Of a stretch of DNA of 64,000 nucleotides, positions 31,230 through 43,289 are shown piece after piece; position 1 is the stretch's first letter, and every line of letters starts with the position of its first letter. Origin of the DNA: Enoplosus armatus (lineage: Eukaryota > Chordata > Actinopteri > Centrarchiformes > Enoplosidae); NCBI RefSeq assembly GCF_043641665.1, contig NC_092190.1, positions 25,312,010 to 25,376,009 on the forward strand, given 5' to 3'. The notes below the pieces were generated by a model that made no database searches, was not told the DNA's origin, and saw only the letters and a program-made list of their open reading frames with translations. The translations under genes were made by a program, and so were the position numbers.

Positions 31230-32713
31230 GATCCCCTGCTGCTATATGATACCTATAATCTGCTGCTTAAAGAGGTTTTACCTTTAGTCAACGCTTCTTT
31301 ACTAGACATGATCAATCTGTCTTTATTAACAGGCTATGTACCACAGTCCTTTAAAGTAGCTGTAATTAAACCACTTCTTAAAAAGCCCACTCTTGATCCA
31401 GAGGTTTTAGCCAACTATAGACCTATATCTAACCTTCCCTTTCTCTCCAAGATTCTTGAGAAAGCAGTCGCCAATCAGCTGTGTGACTTTCTACATGACA
31501 ATAAGATGCTTGAGGACTTTCAGTCAGGTTTCAGAGCTCATCATAGCACAGAGACAGCACTGGTGAAAGTTACAGATGACCTTCTAATTGCATCAGACAA
31601 AGGACTTGTCTCTGTACTTGTTTTGATAGATCTTAGTGCTGCATTCAACACCATTGACCATCATATCCTGTTACAGAGACTGGAACATTTAATTGGCATT
31701 ACAGGAACCGCACTTAGCTGGTTTAAGTCATATTCATCAGATCGATCTGATTTTTGTTCACGTTTGTACAGGTTAACGATGAATCCTCCATGTACGCCAA
31801 AGTCAGTCATGGAGTTCCACAAGGTTCTGTGCTTGGACCAATACTATTCACCTTATATTTGCTTCCTTTAGGAGATATTATTAGAACACACATAAACTTT
31901 CATTGCTATGCGGACGATACCCAGTTATATCTATCGATCAAGCCAGAAGAACCTCATCAGTTAGCTAAGCTCCAAGCATGGATGGACCTGCAATTATCTG
32001 ATGACAGAAGTTATTGTTCTTGGCCCTGAACACCTCAGAAACACAGTATCTAAGGGTATTGTTACTCTAGATGGCATTGCCCTGGCCTCCAGCGCCACTG
32101 TGAGGAATCTCTGAGTTGTCTTTGATCAGGACATGTCCTTTAACTCCCATGTAAAACAAACTTCAAGGACTGCCTTCTTTCACCTCCGTAACATTGAAAC
32201 ATCAGGAAGATCCTGTCTCAAACAGATGCAGAAAAATGAGTCCATGCATTTGTCACGTCTAGGCTGGATTATTGCAATTCCTTATTATCAGGCTGTCCCA
32301 ATGAGTCCCTGAAGACTCTCCAGCTGATCCAGAATGCTGCAGCACATGTACTGACAGGAACCAGGAAAAGAGATCATATTTCTCCTGTATTAGCTTCGCT
32401 GCACTGGCTCCCTGTAAAATCCAGAATAGGGTTTAAAATCCTTCTCCTGACCTACAAAGCTCTCACTGATCAGGCACCATCATATCTTAAAGACCCCACT
32501 AGAGCACTGCGCTCCCAGAATGCAGGGTGGCTTGTGGTTCCTAGAGTCTCCAAAAGCAGAACAGGAGCCAGAGCCTTCAGCTATTAAGCTCCTCTCCAGT
32601 GGAATCAGCTCCCAGTTTGGGTCCGGGAGGCAGACACACTCTCTACTTTTAAGAGAAGGCTTAAAACTTTGCTTTTTGATAATGCTTATAGTTAGGGCTG
32701 GCTCAGGCCTGCC
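31230..32713 (+). mobile_element. L2-like LINE, truncated both ends (copy F)
   Basis: Closely matches copy D (24340-25830) over its whole length: [88 protein letters not shown]. The RT frame is open to about 31770; a frameshift separates it from the GVPQGS-YADD part. Here GVPQGSVLG is intact where copy D has lost a base. It ends abruptly at GGCTCAGGCCTGCC without the 3' tail. Confidence 0.88.
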
Positions 32714-33790
32714 AGGTGTAGAATAAAGTCATAATTAAAGTGAAAAAGTAATTAGGTTGAGATAATAATTTAAAAATAAATTATAAAAATTTAAAGTTCA
32801 TAAGAAAAATCATCATATCATGACAATTAAGTAATATTTCTATGAGAAAATATAATTATGAGATCATTATATTATAAGATAATGTAATACTGGAAATATT
32901 AGACAATAATGTGATAAAGTTGTAATCATGAGAGAAAATGACTGGTTGTAATTTTAGGAGAAAAAGTCATTATGAGATCATTCATAATTAATGTTGATTA
33001 TAAGGCAAAATGTATCAGTTGTTTAGGTAGCTGAATTCTGTGAGGAAGAGACGTGTAACTTAATAAAATGAAGAAGAAGTATGTATGAAGACCAGACTGA
33101 GTGCTGGTGCTGGCTGCAGTTTAGTTGTTGCAGATCCTGAATGTGATCTGAATGTGAACTTCAGGAAGATGAAGGATGAACTCCATGTTAAAGACAGCCT
33201 GAGTCTATGATTAGCCTCTGTGATGCTGGACGTTATGTAACTACAGAAACATATCGAGAGGACCTGAGGGACGACTTCTCCTCCAGCAGCCGCTGCTTCA
33301 GGCCTGATTACAGGAACAACTTTCAAATCAACGCTCAGAGGACACAATGTACTGCTGCTGCTGGAAGGGGGTTCTTTATGTAATTCTGTATGGTGTTCCA
33401 CTGCTTCTTATTACTTCACCTACATTTAAAGCTGCTATCATCAATAGTTTTATACTAACAATGGATACAATTGATGAACTGCAGAGAATCTTCAGCATAT
33501 CTGCAGCTCTATGGAGCTTTTATGCTCTTTTAGTTCCTAGTTTTGGTTTGCAACACATCTCCTATCTGGTTTAGTCATCTTGATCTCTAATTTCACTCTT
33601 GAAATGACGTTATGAGTGCATCCATGTTTCCCTTGTGTCTTTTCCTCACATCTTAGTCGCTTCCACTGAAGACACACAGCTGTCACTCGGCTTTGTTCTG
33701 TAGCAACTTCTGATGCTTTCACTGATTTCTTACATTTTATTAGGGATTTGGGGTATTCTCATAATATTTTCAATAGTGGTGCCAATATAA
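32714..33790. other. AT-rich intergenic sequence
   Basis: 32720-33000 is a degenerate repeat built on AATTATGAGA and AAAGTCATAA, as in acvr2a intron 3. The open frames at 33060-33401 and 33347-33574 show no known features. Confidence 0.45.
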
Positions 33791-33814
33791 CACCTGAGAC
33801 TGCAATACCTCACT

Positions 33815-34702
33815 TTGAGGAATAAATTAGGTTTGGGAGCAGGGCCACACCTCAACCACACCTCTAATAACCTGTCAAGCCTACTTATACCTGGTCAACC
33901 ATCCTGCGCTGTTTGTCTCCGATTTCTTGAGGACAGACACACGTCCTTAATGCTTAAATTAATAATCGCATCTAAAAATTGGACAACACTTCCAATTTCT
34001 CCTTTGTCAGCAAGGGCCAGAAAACATGGAGGCCTCAGACATAACCGCGGGAGCCGGCACCAACCCTCTCCTCATGACAAACAGCCTCCCACTTGTACAG
34101 TCCCCGGCTATCCCCCACGGCACGGAGTGCCCTCCTCTTTGATTCAGTCACCACGTCCACAAATGGAGCCCGACATCAGAGACTGGACCGTTGCCCGCCT
34201 CCAACAATTCTTGAAAGAGAAAGGCCTTCCCTTCCACCGCAACGACAATAAAGCAATGTTGTTTCATCTCTACTTAGCCTCTATCAACACTCCAGCAACA
34301 GCAACCACCGTGGCTCCAGTGCTTCCCGCTTCCTCACCAGGGCCAACCACCACCAGCATCCTCATGTGTGGCGTTCCCCCTGTGCCTGCCCCCTCTGTGT
34401 CTGAATTGTCTCAGGTGATCTCAGCTTTTTTTTCATCCCTGTGTTTGCAGGCTTCACAAAACTCCAGTGCACATACATCATTTCATCTCACCATCCCTTC
34501 CTCCACCCATGCTTCAGCCACCTCTGCTCCTCCCTTTTCTCTCATAGCCAACACAACAATTGGTGATTTTCAGCCTCCTAATTCATTTCCAACTATGGAG
34601 GCAGATGGCTTGCTTCTGTTTGGCCCTCAGAGTTCAAATCTCTCGACTCAGAGTCCCGCTCTCCTTTGTCCGCAGTTCACAAGCTATACCCCATTGTCAT
34701 AG
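33815..34702 (+). pseudogene. ORF1-like protein with SAP-type motif of a tyrosine-recombinase element
   Basis: A 295-codon open frame. Its recognisable core starts at the ATG at 34163: MEPDIRDWTVARLQQFLKEK, then GLPFHRNDNKAMLFHLYLAS. This helix-turn-helix pattern (W.V..L..FL...G.......K..L...) is that of SAP-like DNA-binding domains found at the start of fish DIRS/Crypton-like elements. After it comes a Pro/Ser/Thr-rich tail. In another frame the ATG at 34027 gives MEASDITAGAGTNPLLMTNS, a more natural N-terminus, so a frameshift probably separates the original start from the SAP region. The segment before 34027 may be unrelated. Confidence 0.5.
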
Positions 34703-34729
34703 CTGCCACTCTTTAGTGGCACGAATGGT

Positions 34730-35510
34730 CTAGGAAGTTCATACTCATCCACTCTGAAAAATCCAGTTCTCCACCATCCAGTCCTACTTAGCAGGAATAA
34801 ACTTCTTCTTCAGTCTAGTCACTGGCCTCCATTGTCCTTCTACCTCCCATTCCCACATTACTATGTTTATCAAAGACTTGTGAAAACAGGAACCTGCTCT
34901 CACGCCTAGACGCTTGCCACTCACTTCTGACCTTCTCAGCCTCTGCTGCTTCTCTACGGTCCGTCTGCATATCCCCTGTGGTTGACTTGAGGTGCTCTGA
35001 TTTTGCCCGACTTCATCTGCCTATACTTCCCTTCATCCCAGACTATCTGACATCACCATCCACACTTCTGACTCTCTTATATTCACGCTCTGAAGGAGTA
35101 ACAGTAACAGATCAGCTGGGAGTTTTTTTTACTTAGTTTAGATATACATTTTCCATCTCAACTCCTATCTCAGCCTATACGAGCCACTGACCAAATACAT
35201 CAGCTCCAGGTATGCTGCCCAGGCAACACCCTTTCTCACCGAAACAGGAAAAATTACCACTTGATTCTGGTTTCAAAAGCATTTACCCAAAGTCCTCCAC
35301 ATTTCAGGAATATCTTCAGAACACTATTCGAGCCATTCCTTTTGCATTGGCGCAGCGTCCACAGCAGACAGACTTGGCATCTCAGATCAAACAATCCAGG
35401 TTCCCTGCTGCTGGTCATCTCAGGCTTATTGCTCCTACATCTGCAGTCCTAATGATCTCCATCAAGCCCACACTCAACTCAGCTCAATTTAATCTTACTC
35501 TTTTGGGGGC
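34730..35510 (+). pseudogene. Tyrosine recombinase (DIRS/Crypton-like), inactivated
   Basis: Reading across frames: QSYLAGINFFFSLVTGLHCP, SHSHITMFIKDL, EPALTPRRLPLTSDLLSLC (core-binding domain), DITIHTSDSLIFTL, then ATPFLTETGKITT-stop-FWFQKHLPKVLHISGIS, SEHYSSHSFCIGAASTADRL, SDQTIQ and CCWSSQAYCSY. HSFRIGA is the usual HxxR catalytic box of these recombinases; here Arg is Cys, and GRWSS reads CCWSS. The nucleophile-region Tyr is present. The first catalytic Arg region is poorly preserved. With the stop and frameshifts it cannot be active. No reverse transcriptase lies between it and ORF1. Confidence 0.72.
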
Positions 35511-35559
35511 CTTTAATCAGCTTGGGGGGAAACATTCCTGAGACAGAACCCCCACACTG

Positions 35560-36700
35560 AGTCTCCCACCTAACCTGTTTGCAGATGTACAGTCAGCTAT
35601 CACTGGATTACTTTGATACTGAAGAAAACTTGAAAACATGATGATTCTCAGGCAAGTTCTGTGATTTCTAGGTGGATTTATGAATGTTAGTTCATGTATC
35701 ATATTGATGTGCGAGATTTGGCTGAGTTATCAGAATCTTTAGCTGACTTCTCTATCTCCTGTGTTCCCCCTGGGGAGGCCTCACTGCTGTAGGGTAAAAG
35801 CTTTCTCTGAGTTTCCAAATAAATCACCACTAAATAACAGCATTGGAGCGACTGATTGAAATGATTTGCTCTCCTTGCTCCAGAATGTGAAGCCGCTCAG
35901 CATCATCCACCTGAAACATGAAAACTATCAGCTGTCACAACAGAAACGTTAAATAAAGACTGAAGTGTAGCAGAGAAATCTGCTGATTTCGTGTCCATTT
36001 AGAAGTCACTCTGTGTCTCAGAGTCTCTTTCAGATGGTTGCTAATTGAATTTTCTGATGGGCTCCCTGCTGCTCATCTTTCCACTGAGAAGCTGCCAAAC
36101 GCTGCAGAGAGTGGGTGAGCTGCTAATGGCCTCTCTCCAGTAATTAAAAAGCCACTTTATTTCACTTAACACTCAGTTTGAAACTCTGTGATCAGCTTCA
36201 TATCAGAGGGGATCAGACTTGAACACTTTACTGACTGAACTGAGCTCAGGTATTCAACATCCAGTGTCTGATTTACTGCTGGAACATTTGAGTTTTTAAA
36301 ATGTACTTTGACCAACATTCAGGTCAGATCCTCTGTGACTTTTCTGGAAAGTAGTAGTAGTTTTATTGACCTGGAAGGAGTTTACATACCAAAATTAAAT
36401 GTTATGTGTTATGGTTGGACGGTGTTTTGTAAAGATAAGATGGAATCTGTCAGTGACTCTCAGGAGGTTTGACAGTAACATGGTGATGAATCATTTGATG
36501 AGTTGTTTCTTTACAGGAAGAATCTGGTCTATCAGGTTCAACTGCACTGATAAACACAAGACTTCTTTAAAGGAATCCAACTCACAGAGCCATGTCTGAA
36601 CAACTTCTGTAATCAGTGACATTTACTGATATTTTCTATGGATATTAACTGCAGATATTTACTGTGGATATTTCAGCTCCCCAGAGGATCAATTCCTTAA
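35560..36700. other. Intergenic, nothing recognised
   Basis: No coding or repeat signal that I can name. Confidence 0.4.
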
Positions 36701-36709
36701 CATTTCTTG

Positions 36710-36820
36710 AGCGCCACCCCAGATGGTGAACACCACTATTGAACTAAACTTGAACGCCACTTTCACCTTAGAACCTCCTAAAGGACAACTAGAACCTCCT
36801 ACAAGACCTGCCCTGTAGGG
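36710..36820. repeat. Outlying copy of the AGAACCTCC minisatellite family
   Basis: Two to three units of TTAGAACCTCCTAAAGGACA and AACTAGAACCTCCTACAAGA, the same unit as at 40140-40200 and 42050-42560. Confidence 0.7.
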
Positions 36821-38400
36821 GCACCCATCTGTTTGTTCTTTTTTTGCAATCTTTTGGAAACACTGAGACTGAACCAGACAAGAAATATTCTGCAAAACCA
36901 AAGCAAGGAGTTAAAAGTGGCTAACAGCTGTGTAGAGCTGCAGAGATGGTGATGATTCTCTGTGAGTTTGTTACTACCAGAAACACTTACTATACGCAGT
37001 TGGCTGATTCATTGTCCAAAGTTTCAGACTTCGTCAGCAGAGGTTGGGTCCCCCCTGTTGTTGGTTTAAATACTAACACTTTGATTAAGGTTCAGGAAAG
37101 ATAGTGGTATTGGTTCAATATTGAAAAGGTGAACATGTCCTGTCTCCTGTTTCAAGTCACGTTTTATTCTACCATAAAGACCTCCATCTTTCCTGAACCA
37201 AGAGCTGAGAGGATCTAAACCCAACCAGAAAAACTGTTAGCAGATACTACAGGAAAACAAATGACATACGTTGTCATTGAATCTCACTGACAACTTTAGC
37301 ATCAACATTTTATGACTTCCCAGATACGTTAATTTATAATGCTTCCTCATGATGACATGTAATCCAGGCAGCAGAGTTGAGTGACAGGGTACAGGTTAAC
37401 ATTAATGGTGTAAAATACCAGTATCACCAGTGAGAGTGTGGTTTCCTGTGAATGTCAGACAGACAGTGTAGTTGTGTGAAGCCGAATGTGTGAATGTGTC
37501 TGATTCTCCACCTCCCACACTGCTGTTGGTTTAGTGGAAATGCCACCAGAGCAGCAGACCGGCCTGAACGCCCACACACTGGAGTACTACCAACACACAC
37601 ACACACACACACACACACTATAACACACACAGCGACAGATGGGCAACAGTGAATTCAGTTCAGACAATTCATGTATTCAGACCTGCACACTGAGTTTGTA
37701 GAGTGAAAACACACAGAGAAAAACTAGAAATGAGTCATCAGTCCTGAAAAATGTGGAGACATTCAGTTCATGTCATGCAATAATGATAATTACATTATGA
37801 AATGTGCAAAATGGATATGTAGTGTTGAGAAAAGCTGTTTAAACAACCAAAATGTCCTCCTCTGGGGTGCATGACTGTGCTTAACTTATTTATTAGAATT
37901 AGCTTCTGGATTTGCTCCCAATCAGACACCAGAGCATCAGTGAGGTCCGACACACATGAACTTTTGGTACACAGTGTTTGATTCAGTACACTCAGACCCA
38001 ACATGGAAATTCATGCTAAACTTTACAAATCCCACCAAATTCCAGGTAATCCCTCCAAATCTGGAAAAAAGACCAGATCTTGGTTTGGTTTGCCCTATGA
38101 ACCAAATAAAAAGGAAAGTCACAATTTGTAGCTAATTCCAAAGGAACATTTAGTTTATTGACTGCAGCTCAGGTGAGCTTTCTGTCTGAAGGATGGATGG
38201 AGCTGACATTTGGGTGTTTGCAGCAGTAACTGCAGCTGAATAAATGTGGTGGAGAAACAGTAGGAAAGCAGGAGGTGGATTTATAGATGAGGAGCTGTAG
38301 CTGGTGGAGGACTCAGAGAGAGTCACTCATGGTTGAGTAACTTCAGCTCTGTCACGAAGCTGTTACATTACTGATGGTGTTACCCTGCAGTGTACTGATG
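36821..38400. other. Intergenic; one (AC)n tract
   Basis: An (AC)n run lies at 37591-37618. No gene was recognised. Confidence 0.5.
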
Positions 38401-38417
38401 GTGTAAATAGTAAATGA

Positions 38418-38513
38418 TCTCACTTATATAGCGCTTTTCAACTTTCAAGGTTCCCAAAGCGCTTTACAGCTAAGTCTCATTCACCCACACATTCACACAC
38501 CGATGGCAACCGA
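38418..38513 (-). mobile_element. SINE tail fragment
   Basis: The reverse complement matches the 3' half of the SINE at 30070-30312 (ATCGGTGTGTGAATGTGTG, GCTTTGGGAACCTTGAAAGT, GCGCTATATAAGTGAGATCA). Confidence 0.75.
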
Positions 38514-38651
38514 GCTGACAGTGACAACACAATAATGCTGTAGATACGAGGTTTTCAATGTGACAGTAACAACAGTGTAATGCTGTAGATACAAGGTTTT
38601 CAATCTGACAGTAACAACAGTGTAATGCTGTAGATACGAGGTTTTCCTTTA
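38512..38651. repeat. Tandem repeat, three copies of about 47 bp
   Basis: Units read GACAGTAACAACAGTGTAAT then GCTGTAGATACGAGGTTTTC. Copy 1 is slightly diverged; copies 2 and 3 are almost identical. It starts at the edge of the SINE fragment. Confidence 0.85.
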
Positions 38652-40139
38652 TTGGTCGATGATGGAGTTTTCAAAATAAAAGTCTAATATGTGTGTATGT
38701 TGACAGTGTGTTCAGTGTGCTCAGTGGATGATCTGCTGCTGATCTCTCGTGATACATTAAACCCTCTGCGTGTCTGCAGGCCTGCAGGGGGGTGGGGGTG
38801 TCTGCAGCTGATTGGATGAGAGAGCACACACCTCCTCCCCCCTCCATCCAGCCTCCATCAGCCGGTCACGCTACTCCAATGAGACCAACCCCCACCCCTC
38901 CCTCCCCCCCACGCTGCTGCTACTACACTACACACACACACAATCATGTTTCCATCACTTCAGAGTGCATTACATTGACTTACATTAATTTCCTGGAGAC
39001 TGGAGACCCCAACCCTACCCCTAACCTTAAATCCAAGTCTTCACCCTATTTGCCCTCCTTTTGTCCCCAAAAGGAGGGCAAATCCTCACAATGTAACTGT
39101 GGAAATAGAGCCCACATGTCCCCACAGTATGCCCCCACAGTAATACAAGGCCACACACACTTCTGTATTTGTGTTGCTGCTTTCATCAACAATTAAAAGT
39201 TCTTTGCATGAGACAGACAGTCATTAAGAAAAGATATCAGATAAACACAAGGAAACCTAAAATGACCCATGAACCGTCATGTACTCAGATCTTTTACTGC
39301 AGTAAAAACAATAACACCACAAAGTACAAATATTCCATTACAAGTAGAGTCAAAAAGTAGTGATAGATATAAATACTACTGTATACAAATTATATAATCT
39401 ACCAAACTACCATTTCATTTCCAATGTCAACAATGAACCTTTAAACTCAGATGTAAACTGAAGGCCTGCTGGTATCTCAGTGTTGCGTGTTTAATGTCCA
39501 CATGCATGTGAGAAGCGTGTTCACCGGATGCATGTAAACAGGATCAGCAGCAGCAGGTAGATTAACAGATGGTTCATTGTGCTGCAGCTCTCTGATACTC
39601 AAACATCCCCAGGGCCCCTGTGACCTTGTGGGGCCACAACTGTCCCCTGACACATGTCCAGGTTAGCATGCTTTCTCACTTCAAAAATAACTTTGGTCAA
39701 CGCAAGCTCAGATTTAAGGCAGTTTAATCTGCTGACCTGAGTTCAGCTGCAGCACGAGACACAGATAGAAGATAGAAATATATGGAAGCCCATTCCTGCC
39801 AGGAAAATAAGTAAGATATGAAATGTTAATAAAATAGATTAACATTAGTCAGAGTGGGTCAAAACTGTGACATTTACAGTAAATTAAACATATTACTTAT
39901 AAAGTCCCATTTTGGAATTAATACGTCATTATTTTTACTGAAAAAAGTTTATCTCATAATGTAAACCTGATGAGTATTTTTATTTTTATTATTCATCTTG
40001 CTCCAGTTTTATTCAAAACATTTTGTTTGTTTCATGCTTCTTATAGCTTATTGTGTATTTATTCTATTTTATTTTTTATGACATATTTTATTGCATAGCA
40101 GTTCTCCACCTAAGTGTTTTTCTTATAATTATGACTTAT
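38652..40139. other. Intergenic with a perfect hairpin
   Basis: Includes a 14-base-stem palindrome at 39049-39082. The surrounding 38940-39170 (ATTACATTGACTTACATTAA, TTTCCTGGAGACTGG, CCCTAACC-like text, GTCCCCACA) resembles a common fish interspersed repeat. No gene was recognised. Confidence 0.5.
39049..39082. repeat. Perfect 14-bp stem inverted repeat, 6-base loop
   Basis: TTTGCCCTCCTTTT, loop GTCCCC, AAAAGGAGGGCAAA. Confidence 0.9.
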
Positions 40140-40195
40140 CTCACAACAACCTCCTAAAGGACCACTAGAACCTCCCCAGTGAACCTAAAACCTAA
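40140..40195. repeat. AGAACCTCC minisatellite, left flank of LINE copy B
   Basis: AACCTCCTAAAGGACCACTA and GAACCTCCCCAGTGAACC units end at the LINE start. Confidence 0.7.
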
Positions 40196-42033
40196 GCGAT
40201 GTTACCAAGATGGCGCCATACTAGTTGCTCCCTGCTCTCACTCACCATTGAGTTTTTCTCCTCTTTACTTTGTTATTTTCTTTAGTTTGTTAACTTTTTA
40301 AATTTGTCTGTACACCATGGGCACTAAACTAAAGACTCTGGTCTTTTTGTTGGTTTCTGCACTGTTTACTACCGTGTCCGGGGAGCGCAGCCATGGCCCT
40401 ATTGTTTACAACAGGGATCAACTGATAGCGCTTCGTAACAGTGTTACCTGAGGAGAGACCTGATGTCCCCCGTGAGCTGAGGAGGAGGAGACTGGGATAT
40501 CGGGCTGGAGCCGAGCGGCGCTCTAGGAGGAAACGCTTTAAACCCGTCCTGCCATCGATCATCATTCACGCATGTTATTGTGATAGCGGCGTGTATTCCC
40601 CCCTCTGCTGACGCTGACGCAGCCTGTGACGTCCTCCACTCTGTTACAGGCAGACTGCAGACACAGCACCCGCATACCCTCCTTATTTCTGGGGACTTTA
40701 ACCATGCCTCTTCGTCCTCCACTCTTCCCACATTCACCCAATATGTCACATGCCGCACAAGAGACAATAAGATGCTGGACTTGTTTCATGCCAACACCAT
40801 GGAGGCATATAACTCATCACCCCTCTCTCCCCTGGGAAGATCTGATCACAACCTGGTGCACCTCCTGAACTCAGGAGGATCAAGGCAAGGAAGGCTGCAG
40901 ATGCGGAGGGCATTAGCTCAAGGCTCCTCAAGTCCTGTGCAGACCAGCTGCGTGGGATAGTTGAGCACATTTTCAACCTGAGCCTGAGGCTGGAGAGAGT
41001 GCCACAGCTGTGGAAAACATCCTGCGTGGTACCAGTGCTGAAGACCCAGCACCCCAAGGACTTCAACAGCTACAGGCCAGTGGCACTGACATCGCACCTG
41101 CTGAAGACCCTGGAGAGGCTGGTCCTTGTCCACCTCTGCCCCCTGGTGAGCCCATCTATGGACCCGCTACAGTTTGCCTATCAACCTGGCATTGGGGTGG
41201 ATGACACTGTCATCTACCTCCTCCACAGATCACTCACTCACCTGGAAAAGGCTGGGAGCACTGTGAGAATCATGTTCACGTTTCTCCAGTGCCTTTAACA
41301 CCATACAGCCCACGCTTCTGAGGGACAAGTTGGAGTGCAAAGGGGGGGACCAGCACCTCACAGCATGAGGATACGGGACTGTGAGTCTGAAATGGTTGTC
41401 TGCAGCACAGGGGCCCCGCAGGGAATAGTCCTGGCTCCCTTCCTCTTCACTCTCTACACTGCAGACTTCACACACAAATGCTACCTGCAGAAGTTCTCTG
41501 ATGACTCTGCAATTGTCAGCCTCCTCACAGATGGGAATGACAGGGAATACAGAGAACTGACCCAGGACTTTGTGGACTGGTGCGGGCGGGACTGCCTCCA
41601 CATCAACTCAGGGAAAACCAAAGAGATGGTGGTGGACTTCTGCCGGTGCAAACACACCCCTCCCACACCATTGAACATCCAGGGAATGGACATTGAGAAG
41701 TACCTGGGTGTTCACCTGAACAATAAATTGGACTGGACTGACAACACCACTGCACTGTACAAGAAGGGCCAGAGCAGACTCTATCTGGTCTTTTGGAGTG
41801 CAGGGGGCACACTTGAAAACCTTCTTTGACTCTGTGGTGGCATCAGTCATCTTTTATGGAGTGGTCTGCTGGGGCAGCAGCATCTCAGCTGCCGACAGGA
41901 AGAAACTGGACAGACTGACTAGGAAGGCCAGCTCTGTTCTGGGATGCCCCCTGAACTCAGTGGAGGTGGTGGGAGAAAGGCGGATGATGGCTAAGCTATC
42001 ATCCCTGAGGGAGAACAGGTCCCACCCCACTCC
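40196..42033 (+). mobile_element. Jockey/L2-like LINE with internal deletions (copy B)
   Basis: The 5' UTR has CCAAGATGGCGCC. The ORF starts near 40317 ([20 protein letters not shown]) and reaches KPVLPSII at about 40560, then jumps into the endonuclease (VIVIAACIPPSADADAACDV, ISGDFNHASSSSTLPTFTQY, GRSDHNLVHL). A second jump leads to the [125 protein letters not shown] and [18 protein letters not shown]. The 3' end is cut at AGGTCCCACCCCA, without the tail. It has several frameshifts and is inactive. Same family as copy A. Confidence 0.88.
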
Positions 42034-42560
42034 TCAGTGGCCATTGGAAAGAAGGGACCACTAGAATCACCTAACCCTCCATAATGTCATCTATAGCTAC
42101 TAGAACTTTCTACATGACAGGAGAACCCCCTAAAACATGCAACTGAAAGACAGGACCACTAGGACCTCTTCAGTGGCCATTTGAACCTCCTGAAAGACCA
42201 GTAGAACCCCCTTAATGGTAATTAGAACTTCATAAAGGATGACTGGAACCACTTGAATTACCAAAATAACCAGTAATGGACCCCAAGAACCTCCTCTGTG
42301 GTCGCTAGAACCTCTTAATGGGCTGCTACAACCATCTAAAGGATCCTTAGAACCTCATCAGTGACAAGTGAAACTACACAAAGGAACTCAATAACCTCCC
42401 AAATGACCAGTAGAATTTCCTAAAATAATGACTAGAACCTCTGAAAGGGACCACTAAAGGACCTCTAGAACCTCTGAAAGGACCACGAGAACCTCCTAAA
42501 GACCCCTAGAACCACCTAAAGAACCTCTGAAAGGACCACGAGAATCCTAAAGAAAACATC
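42034..42560. repeat. Degenerate AGAACCTCC minisatellite, main block
   Basis: About 25 diverged units of roughly 20 bases, of the form CTAGAACCTCCTAAAGGACC. Further blocks lie at 43070-43275 and 43935-44095. Confidence 0.85.
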
Positions 42561-43069
42561 TGCATTCGCTTTGTTATTACACTCATTTATTCATTTTTTT
42601 AATTTGTCTGAACTGGCAGCAGTTTAAAGAACCAATAAGAAGGCCGAACAGTTCTAAATGTTCCTTGAATGGTTCTCCTACTGCATTGCTATGAAGAACC
42701 ACTTTCAAACTTAACTTTGCTGCAGTTATTCCACATTTCTGTAACTGTGATGAAAAATAGCCTGAAAAACAAACTGCCTCTCCATTCTCATGTAAGTGAA
42801 ATTCTTGTGGTGTAAGGAATAAATTGTGCAGGCACATTAAAGTTTGTTTTCTCAGTAGATTCAGAGTGAACAGTTGCAGAAAGTTGCATCATTCATTATG
42901 TCACAGCTCTGGCAGGAGTTGAGTCTGTAGCTGCTGTTCAGACTGAATGTGATCAACTCACGCCCCCTGTTGGACAGATTGCTGAACTGCAGGATTCACA
43001 GTGAACTGTAGAGTCCAGCTCATTTGTCACTGATGAAAAAACTGGAAGCACCTACAGATCCACATACAG
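42561..43069. other. Intergenic, nothing recognised
   Basis: No gene or transposon feature was seen between the minisatellite blocks. Confidence 0.4.
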
Positions 43070-43275
43070 TACCAATAGAACCTACTCTAGGACTCTAGAA
43101 CCCTCTTGTACCTTTGCAAACCACTTGAATGTTCTAAAGGACCTTAAGAACCCCCTACAGGTTCACTAAAACCACCTATTGGACTACTAGAACCACCAAC
43201 AGGACACCTAGTTCCTCCACAATGACTACAAGAAACAAGGACCACTAAAATCACCCACAAAACCAATGAGAACCA
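43070..43275. repeat. AGAACCTCC minisatellite, second block
   Basis: ACTAGAACCACCAACAGGAC-type units, more diverged than at 42.1-42.5 kb. Confidence 0.75.
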
Positions 43276-43289
43276 CCTCCTCTCCCTCT

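Noticed and set aside
38792..39196. 134-codon plus-strand frame, Pro/His-rich at the start
   Set aside because: It runs through simple repeats and the 39.05 kb hairpin element; composition follows the repeats.
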